Source: a virus
Reading direction: 5' to 3' (one strand)
DNA: 31,369 nt
IMG/VR virus record: IMGVR_UViG_3300030101_003517
Span: 1 to 31,369 of that record
The notes beneath the pieces were generated by a model. It worked only from the letters and a program-made list of their open reading frames with translations. It had not been told where the DNA came from and did not search any database. Both the position numbers and the translations under genes were made by a program. Position 1 is the first letter of the stretch; each line of letters starts with the position of its first letter. This document shows positions 20,599-28,440 of the stretch, piece by piece.

Positions 20599-22254
20599 AT
20601 GGCGCTAGGTAAGAATCTCGCAACTGGTCGCTTTGATGCCGACCAAAACGCTGTAATGAAAGTAGTGCGTAAGCCACGATTTGTAGACAACGCTGTGAGA
20701 CATGGAGAATACACCAAAGTAAAAGCAGGTTTTGCAGTCAACAAACCAACTGGAAGCGACTTCATACCTACCACTGAAAAAAGATACAAACTGATTGAAG
20801 AAGAAGATACTATTCGTTTACTTCACAATCCTACAAGTAGCGTAACTTATGAAGGAGCGTTATTTTTTGACAATGATAAAGTAACAACTACGAGCACCAT
20901 ACCGGCTTTGGTAGTAGGTGCAGACAACCATAATCAGTTGCTTGCTTTGTCAGAAATAAAAGACGCTCCCAAAGGGACTAGATACGGGTTAGAGAACATG
21001 AAAGGGCGAACTTTACAGGACATAGGGTTCACCGATAAAGTCATCCATTTCGCTCAGAAAGTAGGAGTAGGCTTGCGAACTTCTGATTTGGCTGCTAGGG
21101 TTGCTAAGGCTAATACTAGTTCTATCAATGGCGTTAGAGCAAATTCACCTAGTTCTACATTTATCGCTCAAGATTTCTATGGTGTAGAGGCATTCAGTGC
21201 TCTAAGGTATTTAGCCAAACATGATGGTTACAGTCCTAAAGGAGATAGGTTTGGCAACCTCTGCTATCTACCTCAGAATCATATAGAACGAGAATATTTA
21301 CTTACAGAAAGTAGAGTGCTAGGTGGCACTACTGATGACAGTAGTGAAACTACTCCAAACAGAGTCGTAGTAAGAGGAAAACCGAGGGCTAACAATCACA
21401 ACAATGTTATACAAGTTGATGACTTTGGCCGTCAAGAAACAGGCATAGTAGAAGTGCCCGGAGGTATACACGCTCCAACCGCAGTAACTAAAGCGAGTGC
21501 TAAATTGATAGGGCAAAGAATGTTGAAGATTGCCAAAAACGCATCAGGTTCACGTAAGTTATCTGACGTTTTAGCAGTCACTCACGTTCATCCGGGTGAT
21601 ATGGTATCTTACAAATCAAGAACCGATAACGAAAGATATGTTGTCTTAGGAACAACATTAGACTTAAACTCAAGAATAAGCAAGTTACATGTCAATTCAG
21701 TCGATGTAACTTTAGAAGATGTGTTACAGAGGTTTCAAGAAATCGATGTGAGTGGTAATCTTAACGATAATCAAGAGAGAAACAGACAGTTTGCTACTGA
21801 AGAATTTTCTACGTCTTTTGGTTTCAAGGTCAAAGTGTCATATCAAATATCTGAGAGAGTTGATATGAACAGAGGTGTCGGTTACACTCTAGGCATGACA
21901 AGGCGTAATTCAATCAACGGTAGCCTCGTGTTAGAAAGCACTGGTGTGTTTATCAATAATGGCGGTGGTCATGCCATAGGCACTACCAGTTTCACTACTG
22001 ATGGGACTGGTGCTAACTCTGTATTCACTGTTGACAATCAACCAGTATTCACTACTAACGGTAACAAATTAGGTCATATCAACGCAAGTTCTGTTGGACC
22101 TAATACGGTAGTTTTGAAATCTGCTAGCGTGCACCCTATCTTAGACAACGAAGAACTGTTTATTTTATCTACACAGGCATTCCCCGAAACACGTAATCAG
22201 TCTCTGAAGATTGGTATGGTGCATAGTAGTTATCTGAAAACAAGGAGAGGATGA
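20599..22254 (+). CDS. Baseplate hub-like tail protein
   Basis: A 551-aa protein probably located at the tail tip. It starts at ATG 20599, behind GGGAGATTAAGG two bases after the upstream stop. Residues about 147-230 (LRTSDLAARVAKAN, then SALRYLAKHDGYSPKGDRFG) resemble the hub domain of phage gpD/gp27-type proteins, in which a short helix addressing a local residue 'LA..+G' precedes a description of the next layer. It continues with RVVVRGKPRANN and VIQVDD (about 255-275), AKLIGQRMLKIAK, then VHPGDMVSYKSRTDNERYVVLG, the usual 'PGD.V......Y.V' barrel strand order of hub proteins. Residues about 455-528 carry the beta module also seen in the giant protein and the 674-aa protein (LDNEELF end). 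The hub call rests on motif order and gene position, not on a search; a different baseplate role is possible. Confidence 0.75.
   Translation: MALGKNLATGRFDADQNAVMKVVRKPRFVDNAVRHGEYTKVKAGFAVNKPTGSDFIPTTEKRYKLIEEEDTIRLLHNPTSSVTYEGALFFDNDKVTTTSTIPALVVGADNHNQLLALSEIKDAPKGTRYGLENMKGRTLQDIGFTDKVIHFAQKVGVGLRTSDLAARVAKANTSSINGVRANSPSSTFIAQDFYGVEAFSALRYLAKHDGYSPKGDRFGNLCYLPQNHIEREYLLTESRVLGGTTDDSSETTPNRVVVRGKPRANNHNNVIQVDDFGRQETGIVEVPGGIHAPTAVTKASAKLIGQRMLKIAKNASGSRKLSDVLAVTHVHPGDMVSYKSRTDNERYVVLGTTLDLNSRISKLHVNSVDVTLEDVLQRFQEIDVSGNLNDNQERNRQFATEEFSTSFGFKVKVSYQISERVDMNRGVGYTLGMTRRNSINGSLVLESTGVFINNGGGHAIGTTSFTTDGTGANSVFTVDNQPVFTTNGNKLGHINASSVGPNTVVLKSASVHPILDNEELFILSTQAFPETRNQSLKIGMVHSSYLKTRRG
22243..22250 (+). 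promoter_or_regulatory. Shine-Dalgarno site selecting a TTG start
   Basis: AGGAGAGG ends five bases before TTG 22256 (eight from GGAG). With no nearby in-frame ATG it decides the start of the 118-aa tail-type gene. Confidence 0.6.
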
Positions 22255-22255
22255 T

Positions 22256-22612
22256 TTGCCGTTATTAAATGAAGGAACTAGGTATTTAATTGATACACTA
22301 AAAAGTAGAATAAACGAAGTGGTATTTGGGTTCGATGGGACCATTGCTACTCAAGAAGATGGAGGTATAGGTAATCCTGCTACGGTAGTTACTCCCAATA
22401 TAAGAGTGGTAGATGATAACACATTGATAGTGGAAGCGAAACTAGCATTAGATACTTCTTTTACCCGACCTTTGAGGGAAGTGGTTATACGTTACAAAAA
22501 TCCGTCAGATTCAACAGATACAACTGATTTCATGCGCTACACTTACAATTCGATTCAGAAAAACAACAACAATGAAATAGTATTTTCAGCAGTGATAGAG
22601 GTGACAGCATGA
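22256..22612 (+). CDS. Small tail/fibre-assembly type protein (TTG start)
   Basis: A 118-aa protein starting at TTG 22256, one base after the hub stop. The start is fixed by AGGAGAGG (22243-22250) eight bases upstream and by the absence of an ATG before the conserved-looking region. The pattern 'FGFDGTIATQEDGGIGNPA', then a beta-rich stretch, 'LREVVIRYKN' and 'MRYTYNSIQKNNNNEIVFS', follows a layout often seen in small phage tail or fibre N-terminal proteins (GT-x-GT…D…LGN, then EVGLF, then R-x-x-F-x-x-I-x-K). The first gene product in tail-fibre clusters often has this form, and here it precedes a fibre-like protein with which it overlaps by ATGA. The specific role is inferred and uncertain. 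Confidence 0.75.
   Translation: MPLLNEGTRYLIDTLKSRINEVVFGFDGTIATQEDGGIGNPATVVTPNIRVVDDNTLIVEAKLALDTSFTRPLREVVIRYKNPSDSTDTTDFMRYTYNSIQKNNNNEIVFSAVIEVTA
22598..22604 (+). promoter_or_regulatory. Shine-Dalgarno site of the fibre-like gene
   Basis: GAGGTGA lies four bases before ATG 22609 and close to the full complement of the archaeal 16S 3' end. It overlaps the end of the previous gene. Confidence 0.6.
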
Positions 22613-23802
22613 CTAATCCGAAAGCAGGCCATACAAGTGCAAGTGGTATGACAGTCGATTCTCAAGGTCTAAGAGATGGAGACGGTTTGACTAGTCCTAG
22701 TTTGACTAATTTATACGAAGCAATACATGGCAATGGTATACTGAGGTTAGGCGACGGAGCAAAAGGTGATGGTAATAGAAATAGCATAATCGCTAATACT
22801 CCGGGTTTCATAGAAATGACTGCTACTCAAGGTGAAGTAAAGGTCTATGGTGGATACTGTGTATTAGATGGGGTGATGTATAAATTCGCTAACGGGCCGG
22901 GCAACCACGAGACATTTATCATAGGCACAACTGGTTCAGGGGCTAACCATAGTGGTGACTTACCCAGCGTTCCCTCTAGTAACAGTGATGTATTTGTTAC
23001 TGTATTTTTAGTGGGTAGAGAAACGCCCGAAGCGCACCTTATGTATGAAATGGGAACTCCTGCCGCACCATCAACTGGCACTCCACTGATACCTAATCGT
23101 TTCTTATCGAATCCCAGTATAACTGGAAATACTGATGCTAACCACCAAACTACTGTATTGGCAGTTCTTAGGTATCAGATGACAGGCGGTGCAGGTAGTG
23201 TAACTTCTTCTTTGAATACCAGCCCTGTTATACACGACAGGAGAGCGTTCATTCGCACATCACCTCTTTATCTCACACCTATGACAAAAGGGGCGATAGG
23301 TAACGTAGACGCTAGTAACATAGTAGACGACCCTGACGGCTTTTTTACTTCACCTGAAGATGGAGACTTTAGCGGTAGCACTTTTGGCTCTATATGGCAA
23401 ACTCATGCCTTAGACCAAAGCGGTAACAAGCATGGTGTAATAATGGCAGGCATACCTAGAAATTTAAACTCCAGTCCGGCGGCTAGCACTCATGTTCTTG
23501 GTCCTGACAGACTAGCAGTGGTTACTACCACTGGCAATGTGACGTTCAAATTCCACGACTCTAATGTTTGGATTGTTACCACCGATAATAATAGAACTAT
23601 AAATCCAACAGGGACGTTTGCAGCCGGTCATATAGTAGAGATTTATCACAAGGCTGGTAGTCACACTTTGCATTTCGATTCTACCAGTGGCGGTCACAGC
23701 ACTAGTAGTAAAATCAACGTAGATGTAGCCATTAATCAATATGGTAAATTTATTTACGACGGTGCCAACTGGCACAAACTCGACTTACATACGGTGAGTT
23801 GA
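22609..23802 (+). CDS. Tail fibre-like protein
   Basis: A 397-aa protein starting at ATG 22609, overlapping the previous stop by ATGA and preceded by GAGGTGA (22598-22604). The N-terminal part carries 'VYGGYCVLDGVMYKF', a strand pattern seen in tail fibres where the fibre attaches to the baseplate. The last ~80 residues (GNVTFKFHDSNVWIVTTDNN, then GHIVEIYHKAG, then INQYGKFIYDGANWHKL) resemble the C-terminal beta-rich head of many phage fibres, where a 'Y.+ +G..W' end is frequent. It is rich in Gly, Ser, Thr and Asn and has no membrane segment or enzyme motif. It is a good candidate for receptor binding together with the LamG-bearing proteins upstream. Fibre assignment is moderate; a decoration protein is the alternative. 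Confidence 0.78.
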   Translation: MTNPKAGHTSASGMTVDSQGLRDGDGLTSPSLTNLYEAIHGNGILRLGDGAKGDGNRNSIIANTPGFIEMTATQGEVKVYGGYCVLDGVMYKFANGPGNHETFIIGTTGSGANHSGDLPSVPSSNSDVFVTVFLVGRETPEAHLMYEMGTPAAPSTGTPLIPNRFLSNPSITGNTDANHQTTVLAVLRYQMTGGAGSVTSSLNTSPVIHDRRAFIRTSPLYLTPMTKGAIGNVDASNIVDDPDGFFTSPEDGDFSGSTFGSIWQTHALDQSGNKHGVIMAGIPRNLNSSPAASTHVLGPDRLAVVTTTGNVTFKFHDSNVWIVTTDNNRTINPTGTFAAGHIVEIYHKAGSHTLHFDSTSGGHSTSSKINVDVAINQYGKFIYDGANWHKLDLHTVS

Positions 23803-24053
23803 TGGGTAGATTAATTGATATGCTCAAACAAAAATGTGAAAACTGCAATCGTATTTCTCTACCTCTTTCTATATCAGGTAAATACATCAGCGGTGAAGTA
23901 GCCGTATTGCACGAATGTTCATTCTGCGGATACATTAGATTTCACGGACAACTGGGTTTCAAAGGTAAGCGAAAACGCAAAGCCGAACCTATCTCAAAGA
24001 AGGCTGGTGGCAGACTTTCACGTTATCTGAGAAAGCGGGCTGAAAGGTATTAA
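23802..24053 (+). CDS. Small zinc-ribbon protein with basic tail
   Basis: An 83-aa protein. ATG 23802 overlaps the previous stop as TGATG and has GGTGA (23793-23797) four bases upstream; a TTG at 23799 would add one residue. Two CxxC knuckles (C12/C15 and C39/C42; CENC and CSFC) should bind one zinc as a ribbon. The C-terminal half is strongly basic (KGKRKRK, then [13 protein letters not shown]), which suggests nucleic-acid binding. It is the last gene of the plus-strand block and its stop overlaps the chaperonin stop on the other strand. Being encoded with tail genes yet looking like a regulator or nucleic-acid protein is odd; a late transcription factor or packaging helper would fit, without proof. 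Confidence 0.8.
   Translation: MGRLIDMLKQKCENCNRISLPLSISGKYISGEVAVLHECSFCGYIRFHGQLGFKGKRKRKAEPISKKAGGRLSRYLRKRAERY
24050..24053. other. Convergent-gene overlap (TTAA)
   Basis: The stop of the plus-strand zinc-ribbon gene (TAA, 24051-24053) and the stop of the chaperonin on the minus strand (TAA read on the complement of 24050-24052) share bases. There is no spacer and no T-run or hairpin that would act as a terminator for either transcript, so each must run into the other's coding region or use an unrecognised signal. Confidence 0.8.
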
Positions 24054-25546
24054 TCGCCACGCTTACCGATGATGTCATCTATGCGTAGGATACTGATAGT
24101 AACCTCGCTAGCAGATTGAATCGCCTGCTTGACCAAATCAAGAGGCTCCCAAACATCTGCATCTTCCATTGAGCAAGCACCACCATTTTCTATGTCAGGA
24201 CCAGCGCTGGTTGCACCAGCAATGTGTTCATTCCTTAGAGTTAGAATGGTGTCAAGAGGGTCATGCCCTGCGTTCTCTGCAATAGAAGCCGGTATAGACT
24301 CTAACGCATCAGCAAAGGCATCGATAGCCATTTGTTCACGACCACCTGCTTCTGCTGCACGAGAGCGTAAATAAAGCGCAGCGTTCAGATAAGAAGAACC
24401 TCCTCCCGAAACCACTTTACCACTTTCGTATGCTAAACAGACTACACCTAGTGCATCTTCAAACCCACGCTCAGTTTCGTCTAATGTTTGTTTAGTTGCC
24501 CCTCTTAGAATTAGAGTAGTAACTTCGCCGTTACCTTTAACCACTACATACTTCATATCACCGATAGTCTTACACTCAACATCACAGTCTACTGGCTCTA
24601 CTAAATCTTCAGCGCCATGTGCTACGGTAGTATTCAGTAATTTTGAAAGCGCTGTCATATCGCTTTCAGGTATACGTTGAACCACCGATATACCTTGTCT
24701 AGCAAGTGTGGCTGCTACGACTTCATTCACAGTATCTCTGACAAATACCACTCCGCCTTCAGGTAATAGTTCCATGATAGACTGTGCTTTTTCAACCCAA
24801 TTGTCTCTACTGGACTGGCGCTTGTATTGTTGATATTCAGCGGCAGAACCTAGATTCAATTGCACATTGTCATTAGACTGGTTGTCACTTAGCCCAGTAT
24901 TGATGAGCAATGCTCTTGGAATAGGTGTGAGCGGCATGGCTGGTAGCATGAACTCTTTGTGCAGAATCACACCACTAAAACAAGAAGAATCATCTAATGA
25001 GCCGCCCGGTTGACAAAGAACTCTTATTCTGTCATAGTCTCCCTTAGCGTTATTGACTGCTTCTACACACAAACCACTTACATGGTCCATACTAGATTCT
25101 AGTGTCTTTCCTGTAATCGAGGTCTTTGCCACATCTGCTAATTTAGTATCAACTGGCTGACTGAGTTTTTCGATATGCTCCGTTGCCCATTTGGACGCTT
25201 TTCTGTAACCTTTGCAGATTATATTAGCATGTAACCCTTTATTGAATAATAGTTCACTGTTACCAAGTAATTCACCCGCTAACACTACTGTGCTAGTGGT
25301 TCCGTCATAACACATGTTTTCTTGCGTATTTGCTGCTTCTACTACCATTTTAGCCGCTGGATGAGTAATGTCAAGTTGTTGCAGGATAGTTGCACCATCA
25401 TTTGTTACAATGACATTGCCACCACCGTCAACCATCATCTTGTCCATACCCATAGGACCAAGTGTCGTCTTTACCGTAGAAACGGCTCTTTTTGCTGCTC
25501 TTATATTGTGCACTACTGCACTTGTGTTGCTTTCGTTTTCGTTCAT
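24050..25546 (-). CDS. Group II chaperonin (thermosome subunit-like)
   Basis: An ATP-driven protein-folding chaperonin of the archaeal/CCT type, expected to form a double-ring cage. The 498 residues carry the family landmarks in order: GPMGMDKM (30-37), VTNDGATIL (47-55), DGTTS (81-85), an apical domain of near-normal length including a helical protrusion region (about 170-320), ERGFEDAL (360-366, with the Asp taken as the catalytic one), GGG (381-383) and ILRIDDII near the end. Differences from cellular thermosomes (about 540-550 aa): roughly 25 N-terminal residues and the Gly/Met-rich C-terminal tail are missing, and Tyr80 replaces the Gly of the usual GDGTT loop. ATG 25546 follows AAGGAGAGGG. 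It is the last gene of the minus-strand operon, 24 bases after the exonuclease. A likely use is folding the virus's own very large proteins. Confidence 0.95.
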   Translation of the reverse strand: MNENESNTSAVVHNIRAAKRAVSTVKTTLGPMGMDKMMVDGGGNVIVTNDGATILQQLDITHPAAKMVVEAANTQENMCYDGTTSTVVLAGELLGNSELLFNKGLHANIICKGYRKASKWATEHIEKLSQPVDTKLADVAKTSITGKTLESSMDHVSGLCVEAVNNAKGDYDRIRVLCQPGGSLDDSSCFSGVILHKEFMLPAMPLTPIPRALLINTGLSDNQSNDNVQLNLGSAAEYQQYKRQSSRDNWVEKAQSIMELLPEGGVVFVRDTVNEVVAATLARQGISVVQRIPESDMTALSKLLNTTVAHGAEDLVEPVDCDVECKTIGDMKYVVVKGNGEVTTLILRGATKQTLDETERGFEDALGVVCLAYESGKVVSGGGSSYLNAALYLRSRAAEAGGREQMAIDAFADALESIPASIAENAGHDPLDTILTLRNEHIAGATSAGPDIENGGACSMEDADVWEPLDLVKQAIQSASEVTISILRIDDIIGKRGD

Positions 25547-25550
25547 TTTT

Positions 25551-25560
25551 CCCTCTCCTT
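25551..25560 (-). promoter_or_regulatory. Shine-Dalgarno site of the chaperonin gene
   Basis: On the minus strand this reads AAGGAGAGGG, eight bases (counted from GGAG) before ATG 25546. It is a strong site within a 24-base gap, so chaperonin translation can begin independently of the upstream exonuclease gene. Confidence 0.7.
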
Positions 25561-25570
25561 ATTTTTGATG

Positions 25571-26170
25571 TCACCAGTCTACTTCGTATTCTTTTACATC
25601 ACCAGTATGTCTACATCTCGCTTTGACAAATCCCTCATTCACACCGTGTTCCCACAGTTCGTAAACTAGTTCAGCGTCTTTTAAACAATATTCTGCGACT
25701 TTACTATAATTACCCTTACGCCACTCTATGGGCGCATCGTGACTGTTCATCAGTTTACCTTTTTCCAAAGTGTGGTAACAGGCATCCGATAAAGGAACTG
25801 CGTGACCTACTATACTCTTTAATAGAGCAGATGTGTCAAACACTTGCTCCTCTGATTTAGCCATAATGTCACCGGCTGTCCAACAGTCTAGTGCATCCCT
25901 AATGATGGGTAAATCGAATTGCTTGAGGTTGTGACCTAACACCATACCTCCTTCGGACACATGCTTAGCCAAATCTTCACCTAGAACTTTAGGATGTAGT
26001 TTCTTTACATTAGTGCCTTCAGGAAGATATTTAGAAACTGATTCGTTAGCATAAACAGTTCCATTCTGACCATCCCAAGTGGCTACTACTGATGGTTCAA
26101 ACAAATGGCTTTTACCCCACCCGCCTATTTCATGAGAGAAGTTGGCAGTTTCGATGTCTAGTGCTAACAT
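25571..26170 (-). CDS. DEDDy-type 3'-5' exonuclease
   Basis: A 199-aa RNase H-fold exonuclease. Motif Exo I is LALDIET (D5, E7), Exo II GHNLKQFDLPII (N81, D86), an internal FDTSALL (D112), and Exo III YCLKD (Y161, D165), i.e. the DEDDy class found in proofreading domains and stand-alone nucleases. I start it at ATG 26170, which overlaps the stop of the small zinc-ribbon gene (ATGTTAG) and places the catalytic strand at the N-terminus, as is common in this family; a TTG at 26215 in the same frame would add 15 residues. GGAGG lies 16 bases upstream, rather far, so translation is probably coupled. It may trim DNA ends or proofread for a polymerase encoded elsewhere. Substrate (DNA or RNA) cannot be read from the sequence. 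Confidence 0.88.
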   Translation of the reverse strand: MLALDIETANFSHEIGGWGKSHLFEPSVVATWDGQNGTVYANESVSKYLPEGTNVKKLHPKVLGEDLAKHVSEGGMVLGHNLKQFDLPIIRDALDCWTAGDIMAKSEEQVFDTSALLKSIVGHAVPLSDACYHTLEKGKLMNSHDAPIEWRKGNYSKVAEYCLKDAELVYELWEHGVNEGFVKARCRHTGDVKEYEVDW

Positions 26171-26307
26171 TTTGGCGATATTAAGTCCTCCATACACATC
26201 TTGCACCAGTCGCAAATTATAACAGGATTTCTATGGTGCATGCCCATATAGTGCCCCCCTATGTTATCTCCAATTTTGGTGTCACATATTATACATTCGG
26301 CGGTCAT
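26164..26307 (-). CDS. 47-aa zinc-ribbon protein
   Basis: A short gene. Translation gives 47 residues beginning MTAECIICDTKIGDN and ending DWCKMCMEDLISPKC, with CxxC pairs at C5/C8 and C32/C35 and an extra C38, the layout of a small treble-clef or zinc ribbon. Support: its ATG overlaps the ATPase stop as ATGA (26304-26307), a perfect GGAGGT (26313-26318) sits five bases upstream, and its stop overlaps the exonuclease start. A protein with a single small zinc site between nuclease and ATPase genes is often a nucleic-acid-binding or protein-partner module. The function is unknown. Confidence 0.75.
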   Translation of the reverse strand: MTAECIICDTKIGDNIGGHYMGMHHRNPVIICDWCKMCMEDLISPKC

Positions 26308-27731
26308 ACTTGACCTCCTTTTGACATGAACTCTTTACGAAGTTTGACATATACTCTGACTCCTTCCCTAGTGTCTTTGAACATTTCAGAAGCATACATG
26401 TTAAACTTACTATTTATCGACGCATGGCTGTTGAAATTAGCCAGTTTACCGAATACATCCATGACTTCTTTCTTCTTAGCCCAACCTGTGCCACGATGGT
26501 CGTCAAAGTCAAACAATTCACTTTTTGAGAATGCTTTCTTCCAAAGACCTTGCATTTTATTCTTCTCACTAGCACCAGCACCTATGTTAACCTCTGATTC
26601 AAGCCACTGTATGAGGTTCTGATACAAGTCAAACAGAATCTCCTTAGCCATGTCAATATGGTCACCTCTTACCACCCATGTGCCTTCAATCATAGCCATG
26701 TGATGTGCTAAGATGTTGGTATAGTTCTGTAAACCCATAATGAAAGAAGCACATATACCCTGTTTGTCAGGACTCATCTTTTCTACAATACTGTAATACT
26801 CATCTATTGCTGAAATCAAAGCAGGTCTATACGCCTCGTCAGGTCTAAACATGACTTTCATTAACTTCATCACCACTTCTTCTCTTTCATCCTCCGTCAT
26901 CTCATTCCATTCCAGCGGAGGAATGTCAGTTAAATTCAAAACTCTCCTTTTCAATGCTTTTTGGCTTTCTTTGAAGAAATCTACTACTTCTCCAAAAGAT
27001 ACTTCCATCACATCATCAGAGTATACTCCGTCAGCCAATTCGTGGTTGACAGCCTTTTTCATTTCAAGTGTCCATTGCCGCCAGTAGGTCAAAACACGCT
27101 GAAATATACCCTTGTCAAGAACGTGTTCCTTGATACCCTTTGGAGGATAAGTAGTAATCCACAAAGAAACTTCAGACTTGACTCTAAAACTATCTCTAGC
27201 CATGTGCTTTGTCAAGTAGTTTCTACCAGTTCCAGCGGAGTTCAATGCTGATTGTAAGAATAAAGTGGTGTTCTCATTATGCTGACCAGTTTTGAGAATG
27301 ACACTCCCCTCATCGAAATTCAAACCTTTTCTTCCAGCCAATATACCCTCTCTTACTATCATTGTAGGGTTCCTAGCGTCTTCTGATTCAGGGTCAGGCA
27401 CTAATGTCCCAACCAATGCAGCGTCATTACCTGAATTGTAATCTTGAGAGTTGAGGCCCGATTCTTTGAGTATCTTTTCAATTATCTGATAGGCCGCTGA
27501 CTTACCTGTCCTAGTATCTTGAATCCAAAACATGTTCACTCTTGGGTCGAGATTACTACCTTTGATTGGTATTCTCACGAATGGCACAGCCACTTGCCCT
27601 AAAATGAAGAAAAATGAAATCAAACCCGGTATTTCATTGTTGATACTCACTTGCTTGAAGTGTTCTAAGTAACCTCTTAGAATAGGGTATTTTTTCACGC
27701 ATTCATAATCACTAGCCTTGTGCTCCATCAT
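26304..27731 (-). CDS. P-loop ATPase, putative replicative helicase-like
   Basis: A 475-aa protein with an AAA+/P-loop core: a Walker A-like QDTRTGKS (71-78, with Asp-Thr in place of the usual leading glycine), a Walker B-like LNFDE (137-141), a sensor-like strand LWITTYPP (190-197) and a GIFQRVL segment (about 208-214) whose Arg could be the finger. The ~60 residues before the Walker A and the helical C-terminal half fit the DUF3987-like helicase/primase-associated ATPases, but I cannot confirm the family. Two ATGs follow each other (27731 and 27728), behind GAGGGAT; the start overlaps the end of the ERCC4 gene by about 20 bases. Its position in the primase/nuclease operon suggests DNA unwinding or loading. 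The divergent P-loop is the odd feature. Confidence 0.8.
   Translation of the reverse strand: MMEHKASDYECVKKYPILRGYLEHFKQVSINNEIPGLISFFFILGQVAVPFVRIPIKGSNLDPRVNMFWIQDTRTGKSAAYQIIEKILKESGLNSQDYNSGNDAALVGTLVPDPESEDARNPTMIVREGILAGRKGLNFDEGSVILKTGQHNENTTLFLQSALNSAGTGRNYLTKHMARDSFRVKSEVSLWITTYPPKGIKEHVLDKGIFQRVLTYWRQWTLEMKKAVNHELADGVYSDDVMEVSFGEVVDFFKESQKALKRRVLNLTDIPPLEWNEMTEDEREEVVMKLMKVMFRPDEAYRPALISAIDEYYSIVEKMSPDKQGICASFIMGLQNYTNILAHHMAMIEGTWVVRGDHIDMAKEILFDLYQNLIQWLESEVNIGAGASEKNKMQGLWKKAFSKSELFDFDDHRGTGWAKKKEVMDVFGKLANFNSHASINSKFNMYASEMFKDTREGVRVYVKLRKEFMSKGGQV
26313..26318 (-). promoter_or_regulatory. Shine-Dalgarno site revealing the 47-aa gene
   Basis: The minus strand reads AAAAGGAGGTCAAGT before ATG 26307. 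The full GGAGGT core at five-base spacing makes this one of the best ribosome-binding sites in the window. The nearest start codon belongs to the 47-aa gene, not to the exonuclease. Confidence 0.7.
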
Positions 27732-28440
27732 AATTTATCCCTCTCTTACTGTATGTCTTTTTGACTGTTATAGGTTCCTCTGATGTCAATACATCGAGTA
27801 ATCTTTTCCTCAATGTGCTACCCATCCCCTTTACTTGCTTCAATGACTCAGGAAAAAGCATTTCTTCTATTGAGCCACACCTGTCAAGTAATTTACCTAC
27901 TAACTCAGGGCCGAATCCCGGCACTGCTATCAACATATCGGCTCTCACATCATTGGTGCTGACTCTTGTAACTGCTCTAGCGCCATGGCGACTAGCAGGT
28001 TTGTGTAACTTTGAATGTAATTTAGCGATGAACATAGCGGCTTCGTTGTAATCCTTAGCCCTATAAATATGGCAATCGAAGTCTGCTGTAATTCTAGCAA
28101 ATGTTCCGAGTAGTTGATTCATAACTTTAGAGTATGAGACGTTCCTGCCTTGTTTTTTAGAAATAGACACATATTTAGCAATGTCACCGTGAACCACTAG
28201 AAACACCCTTTCGCAGTTAGCATCTAAGTTATCCATTTGCCTCATCAGGTGCCCGCTGTGACTTGATTGGAATAAATCAGATAGACTTTTACACTCAATA
28301 TGTGCATTACCAGCCTTGTAGTCTCCCATGCCTTGTAAGTGCTCTATTTTAGTAGTAAAGCCCTCTCTTTCAGCCGCCCTCACAACAGCATCCTTCAGAG
28401 AGCCTCTTTCGTTACTATCTATTGTCAACGCTTCTTTCAT
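27712..28440 (-). CDS. ERCC4-type (XPF/Hef-like) structure-specific nuclease
   Basis: A 242-aa protein with an XPF-family nuclease domain followed by two helix-hairpin-helix units, the arrangement of archaeal XPF/Hef nucleases that cut branched DNA at replication forks and flaps. Seen directly: IDSNER (8-12), MGDYKAG (about 38-44), IECKS (48-52; the cellular form is usually V-E-R-K, so the Arg is replaced by Cys) and the following SDLFQSS and LMRQMDNL helices; then the HhH segment (about 168-215) with VPGFGPELVGKLL and VKGMGSTLRKRLL. ATG 28440 is preceded by AAGGTGATG and overlaps the stop of a 36-aa gene as ATGA. No helicase domain is fused. Expected role: processing of replication or recombination intermediates with the neighbouring primase and ATPase. 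Confidence 0.92.
   Translation of the reverse strand: MKEALTIDSNERGSLKDAVVRAAEREGFTTKIEHLQGMGDYKAGNAHIECKSLSDLFQSSHSGHLMRQMDNLDANCERVFLVVHGDIAKYVSISKKQGRNVSYSKVMNQLLGTFARITADFDCHIYRAKDYNEAAMFIAKLHSKLHKPASRHGARAVTRVSTNDVRADMLIAVPGFGPELVGKLLDRCGSIEEMLFPESLKQVKGMGSTLRKRLLDVLTSEEPITVKKTYSKRGINYDGAQG

Noticed and set aside
25530-25570. T/C-rich tract on the plus strand that might end the plus-strand transcript
   Set aside because: It is simply the complement of the chaperonin's purine-rich ribosome-binding region and start; it lies 1.5 kb past the last plus-strand gene.
25322-25669. A 115-codon plus-strand frame opposite the chaperonin start and exonuclease end
   Set aside because: It is antisense to two well-supported genes, and its Cys/Phe/Tyr-rich sequence reflects the reverse complement of Ala/Lys/Glu-rich coding DNA.
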